From Bacillota bacterium (GTDB taxonomy: Bacteria; Bacillota; Clostridia; Peptostreptococcales; Anaerovoracaceae): a stretch of DNA of 64,000 nt. Positions 34,982-45,065 of this stretch are shown piece after piece; position 1 is the stretch's first letter; each line of letters starts with the position of its first letter. The notes below the pieces were generated by a model. It saw only the letters and a program-made list of their open reading frames with translations, made no database searches and was not told the origin of the DNA. The stretch is from the NCBI GenBank assembly GCA_017459895.1, contig JAFUCA010000008.1, positions 23,138-87,137 of the forward strand. Direction: 5' to 3'. Both the position numbers and the translations under genes were made by a program.

Positions 34982-37900
34982 TTATCGGGGAAGACTGCGG
35001 ATGGCATCCTCCAGCTGATCGTATTCAAAGGCTTCGCAGTATCCGATCATACGGATCAGAAGGAGTTCCAGCTCATCGGGATAGTTTTTTTCGTTCATTT
35101 CCCGAAGAATATCCTCTGCCTGCATATAGTCCATATCCTCGCAGGACTGGATCAGTCGCTTCACGTCCTCGGGATCGAAGGTATCGAGGGTTTCCCCGGA
35201 GGCATCCTTGTCGGATTCCAGATAGAGGTTCACGTAGCGGCCCACATTGGTCTCGATGAAGCGCATGGCATCCAGAAACCTGGGATAAAGGGCTTTCACC
35301 CTGGTTAGGTCCTGCTGTATTCCCGCGGATTCCAGCTGCTGTGCCAGCTGGCCGAGCTCCGTCGCTCCGGCTCCATAGGACGCGCTCTTGATGGCGTGAA
35401 CGGAGATGGTGAAATTCTCCAGATCCTCAAGGGAAAGATACTCCTCCAGCTGGGGTTCCCGGGTGCGCAGATCGTGGTAGTATGTCCTCAGAATGTTATG
35501 GTAAATGGGCACGGATCCCCCATAGGTTTCCAGGGTGCGCTGCATATCAATGCCGGCGATGGGCCCGTGAAGATCCTCCAGGACTTCCGGCTCATCCGGG
35601 GCCTGTGGGAAGGTTCTCTCCTCGTATTCCCCAGACACTGTTCCGGGATCGGTGTCCGGGGCCTCAGCCGCAGCGGGCACCTCCCCGACCAGATTTTGGA
35701 GCAGCAGCATGTTCTGAGAAAGCAGCGCGTTGTTCTGGATCAGAAGCTGCTGCAGAAGGTTTCCGGAGCCGGAAGGAACGGCCGGAGCCGCTGGTATTGC
35801 CGCAGCCGGCGATGCCGCCGGAGCAGCGAAATCGGAGATTCCGGATGGCGGGATTCGGTCCGTTTTCTGATCCGAAATGGGCTGCGGTATGAAATCATCC
35901 GGCGCCTGGGGCTGAACGAAACGTTTCAGTACCCGGTTCAGTTCCGTCATCTCGATGGGCTTGGCGACGAAATCATTCATCCCCGCCTGTTCGAACATTT
36001 CCCGGGCATCGTTCATGGCATTGGCGGTGAGAGCGATGATGGGTACGGTCTTATAATAACTGCCGGCCAGGTTGCGTATGTACCGGGTGGCTTCGATGCC
36101 GTCCATCTCCGGCATCATGTGATCCATGAAGATGGCATTATAATTGATCGACTTCACCATCTCGATGGCGCGGAATCCGCTGGTGGCGATGTCGATTTTC
36201 ATCCGGTAGGGGGCCATCAGTCCCTGGGCAACCTGCAGATTGGTGTTATTGTCATCCACGATCAGAACCCGGGCGAAGGGCAGAGGCACGATCTGGGAAC
36301 GGTCGAAGGCCTTGGATTTAATGCTGGTGACAATGGCTTCTCCGTTCAGGGCGTTGATGAGCTGCATGCTGATCAGGGGCAGCTGCAGCTGCTTATACTG
36401 CATCAGCTTGCTGCTGGCGTACTCGTCGTTCTCCATGATGAGGTAAATGTTGGAGCTGCGGAACATGAACTCCAGCTTTTCCCGGAGAAGCAGGAAGTTT
36501 TTTCGCCGTATCAGCACATGGGTCATGCCTTCGAACTGGCGGATGCGTTCCGGCTCCCGGCAGACGTCGTATTCCAGGCCCAGATTGCGCAGGGTCCTGC
36601 AAAGGCTGTAGATGATGGTTTCGTTTTGCTCGTAGATCAGGATGCGGACGTTCTTGTTGTGGACTTCCCCGATCTTCTCGTAATCCAGATTTTCCTGCAG
36701 GATGGTCACCGTGAAGGTGCTGCCCTTGCCGTAGGTGCTGGAGACCGTCAGGTCACCCCCCATAAGCTGGGCCAGATCCTTGCTGATAGACAGACCCAGA
36801 CCCGAGCCGCTGATGGAGCGGTTCCGCTTGGTGTCCACCTGGGAGAAATTCTTAAAGAGTTTGCCCATGTCTTCCTGCCGGATGCCGATGCCGGTGTCCT
36901 TGATTTCGAACTGCAGCCGGTATTTGTGATCGGAAATTTCCTCACCCTCGATGCGCAGCTGGATGTACCCCTCCCGGGTGAATTTCACCGCGTTGCCGAT
37001 GAGGTTGATGAGGATCTGTTTCAGACGGATGTCATCCCCCAGATAGCGGTTGGGCAGCGAAGGATCCAGATCCATCATGAACCGGACCGGCTGTCCTGAC
37101 AGGCGGACGGAGATGACGTTGCTGATGTCCATCAGAAGGGAGGTCATCATATATTCGGCTTCGTTGAGTTCCAGCTTGCCGGTTTCGATCTTGGAGAAGT
37201 CGAGAATGTCGTTGATGATTCCCAGCAGGCTGCTTCCGGCGTTCTGGATGGTGGTGATGTCATCGATGACATCGCCCGGCAGATCCTTGCTGAGAAGGAT
37301 CTCGCTGATGCCGACGATGGCGTTCATGGGGGTGCGGATCTCATGGCTCATATTGGCCAGAAAGGCGCTCTTGGCCCGGTTCGCCTCCTGGGCTTCCAGG
37401 GCGGCATTGCGGAGCTGCTCTTTCACGTCCTCTTCTTCCTGCACGTTGGTTCCCATGAGGATGATCTGGTTGTGATCCTCCCGGAAGAACATGCAGTTCA
37501 GCTGCTTCCAGGAGGGGATGCCCTCGTCGTTGATGAGACACATCCGGACAACATGTTTACCCTCCCGCTCTAAAACAGCGGGAAGATTTTCGGGAAGCAG
37601 GGTCTCCAGAGCCTTCCGGTCGGAATCCCCGTAAGCCCTCTCATCCATCAGGGTCCGGATTTCCTCCCGGTAGCCGGTTCCTTCGGCCTTGTGAAAGCCC
37701 ACGTCATTTCTGCCCATGGTCGGAAGCACTTCGGTGACGGTGTTTTCCGACAGGTTGATGAGGACTGCTTCTTCGTAATGGTTTTCGATGGCGAACCGGC
37801 AGACCTCCGTCATGGTCCGGTTCTCCTCCTGCATGTGGTGCAGTTCGTTGGTGTTCTCCAGAATGCCCAGGATGACCCGGGGGCTGCCTGCTTCGCTGCT

Positions 37901-38578
37901 CTCCAGAATTTCCAGGGTGAGATTCTTCCAGTTGCCGTTGGCCGCGATAAAATCCAGACTGACGGGGCTCTCCCCCTGCAGGCTGTGCCGGCAGAGCTCA
38001 TCGAAGGCTTCGTGAAAGTCGGGATGAACCACCAGTTTCCGGAAGGCATCCGGCATGGGCTCCATCCGCTGGGGGATGCCCCGTTCCATCAGTCCCCGGG
38101 AGGCGATGCCGCAGGATTCCTCCACATTCCAGCTGAATTTCAGGATCTTGGAGGATTCGAAAGCCCGGTTGGTCATCAGTTCCAGATTCTCGTGCTGTCT
38201 GGCTTCGGCAAGCACCCGCTTCTTAATGCGGTCAATGTTTTTCAGGATGACGTCGATGCGGTCCGCCCGGCCCAGCTCATCCCGCTCCGCCAGTTCCGTT
38301 TCGCAGCGCATCCAGATATCTCCGGCGCTGCTGTTGGTGTGAAATTCCAGCTCGTAGTCGTTCTTCGTGCGATAGGTCTCCGTCAGAGCGTCCGTGTCCA
38401 GCAGCTCCAGAAGAGGAGGCTGGTATTCTTCCTCCACGTGGTTCCGGATGAGACCGGCGAAGTAGTCCCGGGCGTCGCTGATGTGCTCCCCGCTTTCGGG
38501 AAATACGATGTCCGCGGTGTTCTCCTTCATGCTGACGGTATAGACGATCCAATTATTACCAGCGATGACATTTAGCAT
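34982..38578 (-). CDS. Large hybrid sensor kinase (PAS-like, HisKA, HATPase, REC, HPt)
   Basis: About 1198 aa. No strong membrane helix is seen, so it is likely cytoplasmic. PAS-like sensor regions fill the first about 390 residues, then comes the H-box FLANMSHEIRTPMNAIVG, an ATPase domain (DTGIGIRQEDMGKLF, SGSGLGLSISKDLAQLMGG), a degenerate receiver, a full receiver (VLIVDDNNTN, AIFMDHMMPEMDG), a Pro/Ala-rich linker, and an HPt domain (SVHAIKSASYGAGA). AGGAAGGGG fits ATG 38578. It is the first gene of the minus-strand operon and probably drives the HD-GYP protein by phosphorelay. Confidence 0.92.
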   Translation of the reverse strand: MLNVIAGNNWIVYTVSMKENTADIVFPESGEHISDARDYFAGLIRNHVEEEYQPPLLELLDTDALTETYRTKNDYELEFHTNSSAGDIWMRCETELAERDELGRADRIDVILKNIDRIKKRVLAEARQHENLELMTNRAFESSKILKFSWNVEESCGIASRGLMERGIPQRMEPMPDAFRKLVVHPDFHEAFDELCRHSLQGESPVSLDFIAANGNWKNLTLEILESSEAGSPRVILGILENTNELHHMQEENRTMTEVCRFAIENHYEEAVLINLSENTVTEVLPTMGRNDVGFHKAEGTGYREEIRTLMDERAYGDSDRKALETLLPENLPAVLEREGKHVVRMCLINDEGIPSWKQLNCMFFREDHNQIILMGTNVQEEEDVKEQLRNAALEAQEANRAKSAFLANMSHEIRTPMNAIVGISEILLSKDLPGDVIDDITTIQNAGSSLLGIINDILDFSKIETGKLELNEAEYMMTSLLMDISNVISVRLSGQPVRFMMDLDPSLPNRYLGDDIRLKQILINLIGNAVKFTREGYIQLRIEGEEISDHKYRLQFEIKDTGIGIRQEDMGKLFKNFSQVDTKRNRSISGSGLGLSISKDLAQLMGGDLTVSSTYGKGSTFTVTILQENLDYEKIGEVHNKNVRILIYEQNETIIYSLCRTLRNLGLEYDVCREPERIRQFEGMTHVLIRRKNFLLLREKLEFMFRSSNIYLIMENDEYASSKLMQYKQLQLPLISMQLINALNGEAIVTSIKSKAFDRSQIVPLPFARVLIVDDNNTNLQVAQGLMAPYRMKIDIATSGFRAIEMVKSINYNAIFMDHMMPEMDGIEATRYIRNLAGSYYKTVPIIALTANAMNDAREMFEQAGMNDFVAKPIEMTELNRVLKRFVQPQAPDDFIPQPISDQKTDRIPPSGISDFAAPAASPAAAIPAAPAVPSGSGNLLQQLLIQNNALLSQNMLLLQNLVGEVPAAAEAPDTDPGTVSGEYEERTFPQAPDEPEVLEDLHGPIAGIDMQRTLETYGGSVPIYHNILRTYYHDLRTREPQLEEYLSLEDLENFTISVHAIKSASYGAGATELGQLAQQLESAGIQQDLTRVKALYPRFLDAMRFIETNVGRYVNLYLESDKDASGETLDTFDPEDVKRLIQSCEDMDYMQAEDILREMNEKNYPDELELLLIRMIGYCEAFEYDQLEDAIRSLPR

Positions 38579-38762
38579 CAAAAACCCCTTCCTGACTCAT
38601 GTAGGATTAGAATCAACACATCAATGATTTTATCACCGAGAGGGGGGATTTCGCAATGGATAATCCGCTGTTTTGGGGAATTTGGGCCGATCTCCGGTGT
38701 CGTGAAGGATCTGACCTGAGAATGATCCCGGGGATGATCAAGGAAGATGATCGCCGGATTTT

Positions 38763-39866
38763 TTATGGAATATCTGGTGCTGGCTTTCGCGGAGACGCCG
38801 GATAACGCGTCATAAGAAACGCCAGAAGCATGGCAGCGATGCCGGAGGAGAGCTTGGCCAGGATCATGGGAACCAGCATGGCGGCATTCGCTGCAGCGAC
38901 GTAGCCGAAGAAGTCGCCGAACATGAAGGCGCCCGTCACGCAGAAGGCCGCGTTGATCACCTTGCCCCGGTCGTCCATGTCCTTCATGGTCTCCAGCATG
39001 GGAATGGAATTCACCACCGTCAGCAGCGGACCGATGGCGGAGACCTCGTTGATCCCGATCCGGTTTCCCGCAGCCCGCAGAGGACGGCGGAGCAGCTTCG
39101 TCAGTACATGCATCAGCGGGAAGGCGCCCGCCAGAAATACCGCCACCGTGGCGACCACACCGAAGGCGTCGGAGATCGGGGCGATTCCCCGGATCAGCGT
39201 GATTCCGGCGAGGGACTGCAGGATCCCCAGCAGCAGTCCGAAGATGCAGACCGCCTGAATGAACATTCCGAGCCAGATGAAGCCCCGTACCATCGCTTCC
39301 CGAAACTTCACCATGCCGACTGCCAGGAGCAGAGCGACCACCGTCACCGGCAGAAGATCCCGCAGCACCAGTCCGGCCGGTAATCCGGCGGCCATCCCGC
39401 CGAGGAAGCATCCGGGAGGAATGGTGATGAGTCCGGCGATCATGCCCCGGGCAAGGAGGGCCTTGCTTTCGCCGGCGATCTCCATCGCCACCGGGATGTG
39501 GAATACGACGGTGGCTCCCATCATAGAGCTGATGACGAATCCCGAGAGGGCTGCGGAGCGGGGATCCTGCGCCAGAGCCTCCGCCAGGGGCGCTGCCCCC
39601 ATGTCCGTTCCCATGAACATTCCGGCGAACACGGCCGGGTCCGAGCCGATCCGGTAGAAGACCGGGGTCATGACCGGCCCGATGAGATCGGCAATGACGG
39701 GAGCGATGACCAGCATGCCTGCCATGGAGAGAGCCAGCGGCCCCATGGTGTGAAAGGCCTGGGCGAACCGCTCTCCCAGCCCGAACCGGTTCCCGATGAT
39801 CCGGTCGACGGCTCCTGCAGCGGCAAAAGCGGCTACAATGTAGGTGATGATCTGAGTGATGAGCAT
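38763..39866 (-). CDS. eutH: EutH-type ethanolamine transporter
   Basis: 367 aa with about ten hydrophobic helices. Family blocks include GNRFGLGERFAQAFHTMGPLALSMAG, FAGMFMGTDMGAAPLAEALA (split here for length), VVFHIPVAMEIAG and GAFMFGDFFGYVAAA. EutH imports ethanolamine. No other eut genes are in the window, so ethanolamine use must depend on genes elsewhere or the transporter serves another amine. It diverges from an AraC regulator gene, which probably controls it. Confidence 0.9.
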   Translation of the reverse strand: MLITQIITYIVAAFAAAGAVDRIIGNRFGLGERFAQAFHTMGPLALSMAGMLVIAPVIADLIGPVMTPVFYRIGSDPAVFAGMFMGTDMGAAPLAEALAQDPRSAALSGFVISSMMGATVVFHIPVAMEIAGESKALLARGMIAGLITIPPGCFLGGMAAGLPAGLVLRDLLPVTVVALLLAVGMVKFREAMVRGFIWLGMFIQAVCIFGLLLGILQSLAGITLIRGIAPISDAFGVVATVAVFLAGAFPLMHVLTKLLRRPLRAAGNRIGINEVSAIGPLLTVVNSIPMLETMKDMDDRGKVINAAFCVTGAFMFGDFFGYVAAANAAMLVPMILAKLSSGIAAMLLAFLMTRYPASPRKPAPDIP

Positions 39867-39917
39867 ATCCGTTCCCTCCCTGTCTCTGAAAAGCGCTGGT
39901 TGATGATGTGATTATAA

Positions 39918-39946
39918 TTGATAGAAAATCGAAATTCTGCTAAAAT
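39918..39946 (+). promoter_or_regulatory. Promoter of the AraC-family gene
   Basis: TTGATA (39918-39923), a 17 bp spacer and TAAAAT (39941-39946) form a good sigma-A promoter 41 bp before the AraC start. It lies inside the short divergent region shared with eutH. Confidence 0.7.
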
Positions 39947-39987
39947 AGAGCCGAAAATTATCAACATATCACCAAATGGGGAAGAAC

Positions 39988-40899
39988 ATGGCAGAGCAGC
40001 TGACGAATCAGAAGGAATACCGCAGCGCCGCGAATCTGAACGCGGACAAAGCGTTTCCGTATTTCGTGCGCCGGGCGGAGAATCAGGTGTTCTCTGCCGG
40101 TGACGTCGGCTTCGGGGTGATGCACTGGCACGAGGATCTGCAGTTCATCTACGTGCAGGAGGGAACGGTGTGCGTGAAAACTCTGGAGGAGGAAGCGATC
40201 CTCTCCTCCGGGGAGGGGGTCTTCACCAACCGGCGGGTGATCCACTATTCGGTGGGCCGGTCGAACCCCTGCAGGTATATGCTGTTCCGGTTTCCCCAGC
40301 GGCTGCTGTATTTCTATCCGGGTTCCGGTGCGGAGAAACTGACCCGGCAGGTCACGGAGCATTCGGGGATCTCTCTGGTGCGGATGTCTCCCTCCATGCC
40401 GTGGTGCCGCGGGGCGCTCCGGCTTTTGCAAAGGCTGGCGCAGCTGGAGGAGAACAGAGACACGGATCCGATGTACGAATACGACGTGCTGACCGCCATC
40501 ACGCAGCTGTGGCAGATCATGCTCCGGCATGTGAAGCCGGAAGGGCAGCCGGCAGAGAATCCGGTGGGCCTTCGGATGCGGCGGTTTCTGGAGTATATCG
40601 AAGAGAATCTCGCCGGGGAGATCACGCTGGAGGGACTGGCGGCCTGCGCCGGAGTCAGCAAGACAGAGGCTCTGCGGTGTTTTCGCCAGACTTTGCAGAC
40701 GACACCGTACCGTTACGTGATGGAAGCGCGGCTGGCAAAGGCGGCGGACCTGCTCCGGGAAACGGACCTGCCGGCAGGAGAGATCGCGGAGCGGACCGGG
40801 TTTCATCAGCAGAGTTATTTCGGGAAGTGCTTCCGGGAAAAGACCGGAATGACGCCGCTGAAATACCGGCTCAGACAAAGAAGAACGCAGCGCCGATGA
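39988..40899 (+). CDS. AraC-family transcriptional regulator
   Basis: About 303 aa. The N-terminal cupin-like sensor (HWHEDLQFIYVQEGTVCVKT) is followed by the C-terminal double helix-turn-helix (LEGLAACAGVSKTEALRCFRQ, then PAGEIAERTGFHQQSYFGKCF ending PLKYR). GGGGAAG fits ATG 39988; ATG 39976 is possible. It diverges from eutH, the likely target. Its last 29 bp overlap the end of the convergent exchanger gene. Confidence 0.9.
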   Translation: MAEQLTNQKEYRSAANLNADKAFPYFVRRAENQVFSAGDVGFGVMHWHEDLQFIYVQEGTVCVKTLEEEAILSSGEGVFTNRRVIHYSVGRSNPCRYMLFRFPQRLLYFYPGSGAEKLTRQVTEHSGISLVRMSPSMPWCRGALRLLQRLAQLEENRDTDPMYEYDVLTAITQLWQIMLRHVKPEGQPAENPVGLRMRRFLEYIEENLAGEITLEGLAACAGVSKTEALRCFRQTLQTTPYRYVMEARLAKAADLLRETDLPAGEIAERTGFHQQSYFGKCFREKTGMTPLKYRLRQRRTQRR

Positions 40900-41920
40900 T
40901 CAGGTACACGATGACGAGCTGCAGGCCCTCGAGCCAGTTGGATTCTCCGTCCGAAGAAACGCGGTCCGCGATGATCACGGCAGCGGCAACGGAGACCAGC
41001 TCAAAAGGTGTAAACACGATGCTCATCGGTGTGAAACAAAGGCTGAGCAGAACCAGAACAGGTACCACAAACAGGATGATCTGCAGACTGGAACCCAGCG
41101 CGATCTCAACTGCGGCATTCATCTTGTTTTTGATTGCCATGAGAACGGCGGAGGAGTGCTCTGCCGCATTGCCGATGATGGGAACGAGGATGATGCCCAC
41201 AAAGGTCCGGGAAAGACCGATGCTGTCTGCCATCGGCTCAACGGTCCCCACGAAGATCTCCGAAAGCACCGCGATGCAGATGGTAGAGGCGATCAGAAGC
41301 CCAATGGCGACCGAAAGCCGCATCGAGGGCGGTTCTTCCTCGCCGGAAGTCAGGGTCTCCTCATAGAGGGACCGATGGGTGACAAAGGAGAAGACGAACT
41401 GCATGATATACACCAGAAGCATCAGGATCGCGACGATGACACTGAGCCCTTCAAAACGTGTGGTCAGGCTCGATTCCGGAACCGTGTGGGTAAAGATGGC
41501 CGGAATGGCCAGCCCCAGGACCGCCAGCAGAAGCATGCTGCTGGTGATATTGATGGAGTGTTTGTTGAACCTCTGGGTCTTGTATTTCAGTCCGCCGGCC
41601 AGCATGGACATGCCGAGGACCAGCAGGATATTGCCGATGACCGAGCCGGCGAGGGAGGCTTTCACCACATCAAACATTCCCGCCTTCATGGCGACGAAGG
41701 CGATGATCAGTTCCGTCGCGTTGCCGAAGGTCGCGTTCAGAAGACCGCCGATCCTCTGCCCGCAAAAGCTGGCGATCACATCCGTGCTCTTGCCCATCAG
41801 CCCCGCCAGAGGAATGATCGCAAGGGAACTGAAGAGAAACAATAAGGGCGCAGACAATCCAGCCAGCTCTCCGATGATCGCTGCCGGCAGAAATATTAAA
41901 AGAATATACAGAAACTTCAT
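40871..41920 (-). CDS. Ca2+/H+ antiporter, CAX (CaCA) family
   Basis: 349 aa with about eleven hydrophobic helices. Both alpha-repeats of the CaCA superfamily are visible: GGLLNATFGNATELIIAFVA and IIGNAAEHSSAVLMAIKNKM. It moves Ca2+ (or another cation) out of the cytoplasm in exchange for protons. Its 3' end overlaps the AraC gene tail. It follows luxS on the same strand. Confidence 0.9.
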   Translation of the reverse strand: MKFLYILLIFLPAAIIGELAGLSAPLLFLFSSLAIIPLAGLMGKSTDVIASFCGQRIGGLLNATFGNATELIIAFVAMKAGMFDVVKASLAGSVIGNILLVLGMSMLAGGLKYKTQRFNKHSINITSSMLLLAVLGLAIPAIFTHTVPESSLTTRFEGLSVIVAILMLLVYIMQFVFSFVTHRSLYEETLTSGEEEPPSMRLSVAIGLLIASTICIAVLSEIFVGTVEPMADSIGLSRTFVGIILVPIIGNAAEHSSAVLMAIKNKMNAAVEIALGSSLQIILFVVPVLVLLSLCFTPMSIVFTPFELVSVAAAVIIADRVSSDGESNWLEGLQLVIVYLIIGAAFFFV

Positions 41921-41962
41921 TGCCTGCCCTCCGGCATCCGTAAAATCCCGTGATCTGACCGA

Positions 41963-42487
41963 TCAGGAGTCGAAGAACTCCTGGCCGTCCTCCAGATGCA
42001 GCCGCTCTGTCTTCGGATACTCGAAAATGAGCTCCTTGTCGGCCGCGGTGAGATACTCCACATATTTCCGGGCTTCCCATTTCGCCATGGGCAGATCGTG
42101 CATCAGGCAGTTGCCGCAGTTCTCCGGGGAAGCCCCCGGAACATCGCCTTCGTAGTCCATCATGTACCGGAAGGCCTCCAGCAGGATGGGATACATCTCG
42201 GAGGCAGCGGGGCGGCCCTTGACGATGATGTAGAAGCCGGTGAGGCAGCCCATGGGGCCCCAGTAGATGAGCCGGTCCTTCCAATCCGGGTGGTTCCGGA
42301 GATAGGTGGCGATGATGTGCTCGATGGTATGCATGGCGGCGGGCGCGACGGCAGGTTCCGCGTTCGGCGTCTTCATCCGGACGTCAAAGGTGGTGAGGAC
42401 CGCCTCGCCGATGGTATCCACCCGGCTCTCGTAAATGCCGGGAACGATCTTCGTGTGGTCAACCGAAAAGCTCGGGATCATATCCAT
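41963..42487 (-). CDS. luxS: S-ribosylhomocysteine lyase LuxS
   Basis: 174 aa. Converts S-ribosylhomocysteine to homocysteine and the autoinducer-2 precursor, so it recycles sulfur from the methyl cycle and may signal. The zinc ligands H53 and H57 (HTIEH) and C124 (ENCGNC), catalytic E56 and C81 (GCLTGFY) are all present. GGAAGGAGGAAC lies upstream of the ATG. It has its own promoter and no SAM riboswitch. Confidence 0.95.
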   Translation of the reverse strand: MDMIPSFSVDHTKIVPGIYESRVDTIGEAVLTTFDVRMKTPNAEPAVAPAAMHTIEHIIATYLRNHPDWKDRLIYWGPMGCLTGFYIIVKGRPAASEMYPILLEAFRYMMDYEGDVPGASPENCGNCLMHDLPMAKWEARKYVEYLTAADKELIFEYPKTERLHLEDGQEFFDS

Positions 42488-42536
42488 AAAAAGGTTCCTC
42501 CTTCCGGGAATGACTGAAGTAGGTCTGGTATGAATT

Positions 42537-42566
42537 ATTATGATGTTTTTTCAGGGGGTTTGTCAA
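42537..42566 (-). promoter_or_regulatory. luxS: luxS promoter
   Basis: On the minus strand a perfect TTGACA (42561-42566) is followed after 18 bp by CATAAT (42537-42542), 50 bp upstream of the luxS ATG. It lies in the 88 bp gap after the AEC transporter gene. Confidence 0.7.
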
Positions 42567-42575
42567 GTGCCCGGC

Positions 42576-43517
42576 CTAAAGTGCGGAGATCATTTCGGCG
42601 GCGATGGCGAACAGGGTCAGCGTCAGAAGGGAGAGGACGGTGGACAGCATGACGCCCCGCGTCGCGAACTGCACATCGCCGTCGTACTGCTGCGTGTAGA
42701 TCGTGGAGACGACCCCCACCGGCGTGGCCAGCTCCACCGCCAGGACCTTCGCCAGAAGCGGCATATCCGGGAAGAGCAGACGCACGACGATCAGAAAGAT
42801 CAGCGGCAGCACGAGCAGTTTGCAAACGCAGAGAACGTACATCGGCAGGTCTCCGGCGAAATCCCGCAGCCGCAGCTTGCCCAGCTGAAACCCGACGATC
42901 ATCATCGCCAGCGGTCCCGTGGCGGATCCAATCACATCCATCGGTCCGGAGATGATCTCGGGCAGGCTGATGCGGGCGACGAAGAGGGCCAGACCCACAA
43001 GGATCGAGATAAAACCCGGTGTCAGGAAATGCTTCGGACTGAGTCCGATGTGTTTGCCGGTGGACTTCTCGATCATGATCATTCCGCCGGTAAAGATGAA
43101 GATATCAAAGATGCTGTCGATCAGCGCAGCGTAGAAGGTTCCCTCCGCCCCGTACAGCGCGTTGCAGACCGGGATCCCCATGAATCCGGTGTTGCCGACG
43201 ATGAGCATGAATGTCATCAGGTACGTCTTGGCCCGATCCATCTTCAGCGCCCGGCAGGCCAGCCGCGCCAGCAGGAAGGCCACGATCATGTTGGCGATCA
43301 GAAGCAGCGCCAGGATCCCCATGTTGACCACCAGCTCCCGGCTGAACTCCCGCTGCAGGGACATGACGATCAGACAGGGCCAGGTCACGTTCACTACGAC
43401 TGAGGAGATTCCCTTGCTCTGCTGTTCATTCAGGGCGCCGGCCTTGGACAGAAGCAGCCCCGGGATAATCATGAGAAACAGTTTAACGAGTGATATTACG
43501 ATCTGTGTCGTTGCCAT
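42576..43517 (-). CDS. AEC-family (auxin efflux carrier-like) transporter
   Basis: 313 aa with about ten helices. Blocks such as LLLSKAGALNEQQSKGISSV, GNTGFMGIPVCNALYG and ELATPVGVVSTIY are typical of bacterial AEC permeases, which carry malate, other organic acids or amino acids. AAAGGAG precedes the ATG at 43517; the open frame extends upstream without a binding site. The substrate is unknown. Confidence 0.88.
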   Translation of the reverse strand: MATTQIVISLVKLFLMIIPGLLLSKAGALNEQQSKGISSVVVNVTWPCLIVMSLQREFSRELVVNMGILALLLIANMIVAFLLARLACRALKMDRAKTYLMTFMLIVGNTGFMGIPVCNALYGAEGTFYAALIDSIFDIFIFTGGMIMIEKSTGKHIGLSPKHFLTPGFISILVGLALFVARISLPEIISGPMDVIGSATGPLAMMIVGFQLGKLRLRDFAGDLPMYVLCVCKLLVLPLIFLIVVRLLFPDMPLLAKVLAVELATPVGVVSTIYTQQYDGDVQFATRGVMLSTVLSLLTLTLFAIAAEMISAL

Positions 43518-43695
43518 TGCCGGCTCTCCTTTCGCGGCGGGTTCCGCCACGACTCTATTGTAAACGATGAAAGGGATAAAGTAAAATACGGAATGCGGTC
43601 CATTTATAAGAAACGGAATGACAGACACGCCCCGGTGTGGTATGATACTCTGGACTATGATAATAGTTTGGTAAGGAAGAGGAGTGTATAAAAAA

Positions 43696-45033
43696 ATGGA
43701 AAGAGAACGACTTGGCAGCCGTTTAGGCTTTATTCTGCTCAGCGCAGGATGCGCTATCGGCTGCGGTAATGTGTGGAAATTCCCCTGGATGTGCGGACAG
43801 AACGGCGGCGGGGGATTTTTGCTGATCTATCTGATCTGTCTTCTGGTGCTGGGACTGCCGGTGATGATCATGGAGTTCAGCGTGGGACGGGCGGCGCAGG
43901 CCAGCATCGTCCGCATGTATCAGAAGCTGGAGAAGCCCGGCCAGAAATGGCATATCCACGGCTACTTCGCCCTGCTGGGCAACATCTCTCTGATGGCGTT
44001 CTATACTGTCGTTACCGGATGGATGATCTACTATTTCGTCACATTCGTCAGCGGCGGCCAGGCGGACCTGGGCTTCGTCGGGATGATCACCAATCCCGGG
44101 GTCAACGTCGGGTATCTGGCGGTGGCGGTGTTCGTCGGATTCTTTATTCTGAGCTTCAATCTGCAGGGCGGCCTGGAGCGGGCGACCAAGTTCATGATGG
44201 TCGTTCTGATCCTTCTGATGATGATCCTGGCGGTCCGCAGCATGACCCTTCCCGGCGGAAAGGCCGGGCTGGCCTTTTATCTGGTGCCGGATTTCTCCAG
44301 GATCACCGGATCGGTCGTCGTGGCGGCGATGAACCAGGCGTTCTTCACCCTGTCCCTGGGCATCGGATCCATGGCCATCTTCGGAAGCTACATCGGCAAG
44401 GAACGGACCCTGATGGGAGAGTCCATCAACGTCATCGCCCTGGATCTGTTCGTGGCGATCGTGGCCGGGCTGATCATCTTCCCGGCCTGCTTCACCTACG
44501 ATCTGGAGGTAGGGGCCGGCCCGTCCCTGCTGTTTGACACCATGGCGACGGTCTTCGTCAACATGGCCGGCGGCCGTTTCTGGGGAGCCCTGTTCTTCCT
44601 GTTCATGACCTTCGCGGCTCTGTCCACGGAGCTGGCGGTTTTCGAAAACATCCTGGCGGCCATCCGCGAGATGACCGGCTGGAACCGTCCGAAGGCATGC
44701 CTTGCCTGCGGCACCGGCATTTTCCTGATCTCGCTGACCACGGCGCTGGGCTACAGCGTGCTGCACTTCCAGCCCTTCGCGGAAGGCTCCGCCTGGCTGG
44801 ACTTCTGGGATTTCATCGTCAGCACCAATCTGCTGCCCCTGGGCGCACTGGTCTTCGCGGTGTTCTGCTGCTATGACCGATTCGGCTGGGGCTGGGATCG
44901 CCTGCTGGAGGAGGCCAACGCTGGCAAAGGCCTGAAGGTGCAGCAGTGGATGAAGCCGATCTTCAAGTATGTCGTCCCGCTGGCGATCATCGTCATCTAT
45001 CTGATCGGCATCACCAGCTTCCAGTGGAGCTGA
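43696..45033 (+). CDS. Sodium-dependent transporter, NSS family
   Basis: 445 aa sodium symporter with the N-terminal signature LGSRLGFILLSAGCAIGCGN followed by VWKFPW, and about eleven to twelve helices, the short bacterial form. These import amino acids or amines with Na+. An in-frame GTG lies 12 nt upstream (43684); ATG 43696 gives the usual family start MERERLGSRLGF. The stop is followed at once by a copy of the 11-mer repeat at 45035. Confidence 0.93.
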   Translation: MERERLGSRLGFILLSAGCAIGCGNVWKFPWMCGQNGGGGFLLIYLICLLVLGLPVMIMEFSVGRAAQASIVRMYQKLEKPGQKWHIHGYFALLGNISLMAFYTVVTGWMIYYFVTFVSGGQADLGFVGMITNPGVNVGYLAVAVFVGFFILSFNLQGGLERATKFMMVVLILLMMILAVRSMTLPGGKAGLAFYLVPDFSRITGSVVVAAMNQAFFTLSLGIGSMAIFGSYIGKERTLMGESINVIALDLFVAIVAGLIIFPACFTYDLEVGAGPSLLFDTMATVFVNMAGGRFWGALFFLFMTFAALSTELAVFENILAAIREMTGWNRPKACLACGTGIFLISLTTALGYSVLHFQPFAEGSAWLDFWDFIVSTNLLPLGALVFAVFCCYDRFGWGWDRLLEEANAGKGLKVQQWMKPIFKYVVPLAIIVIYLIGITSFQWS

Positions 45034-45065
45034 TGCAAAGGCTGGAGCTTACCGGAAGCTGAGAT

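Noticed and set aside
42488-42575. A SAM riboswitch upstream of luxS
   Set aside because: The gap is only 88 bp, holds a standard promoter, and has no SAM-box core.
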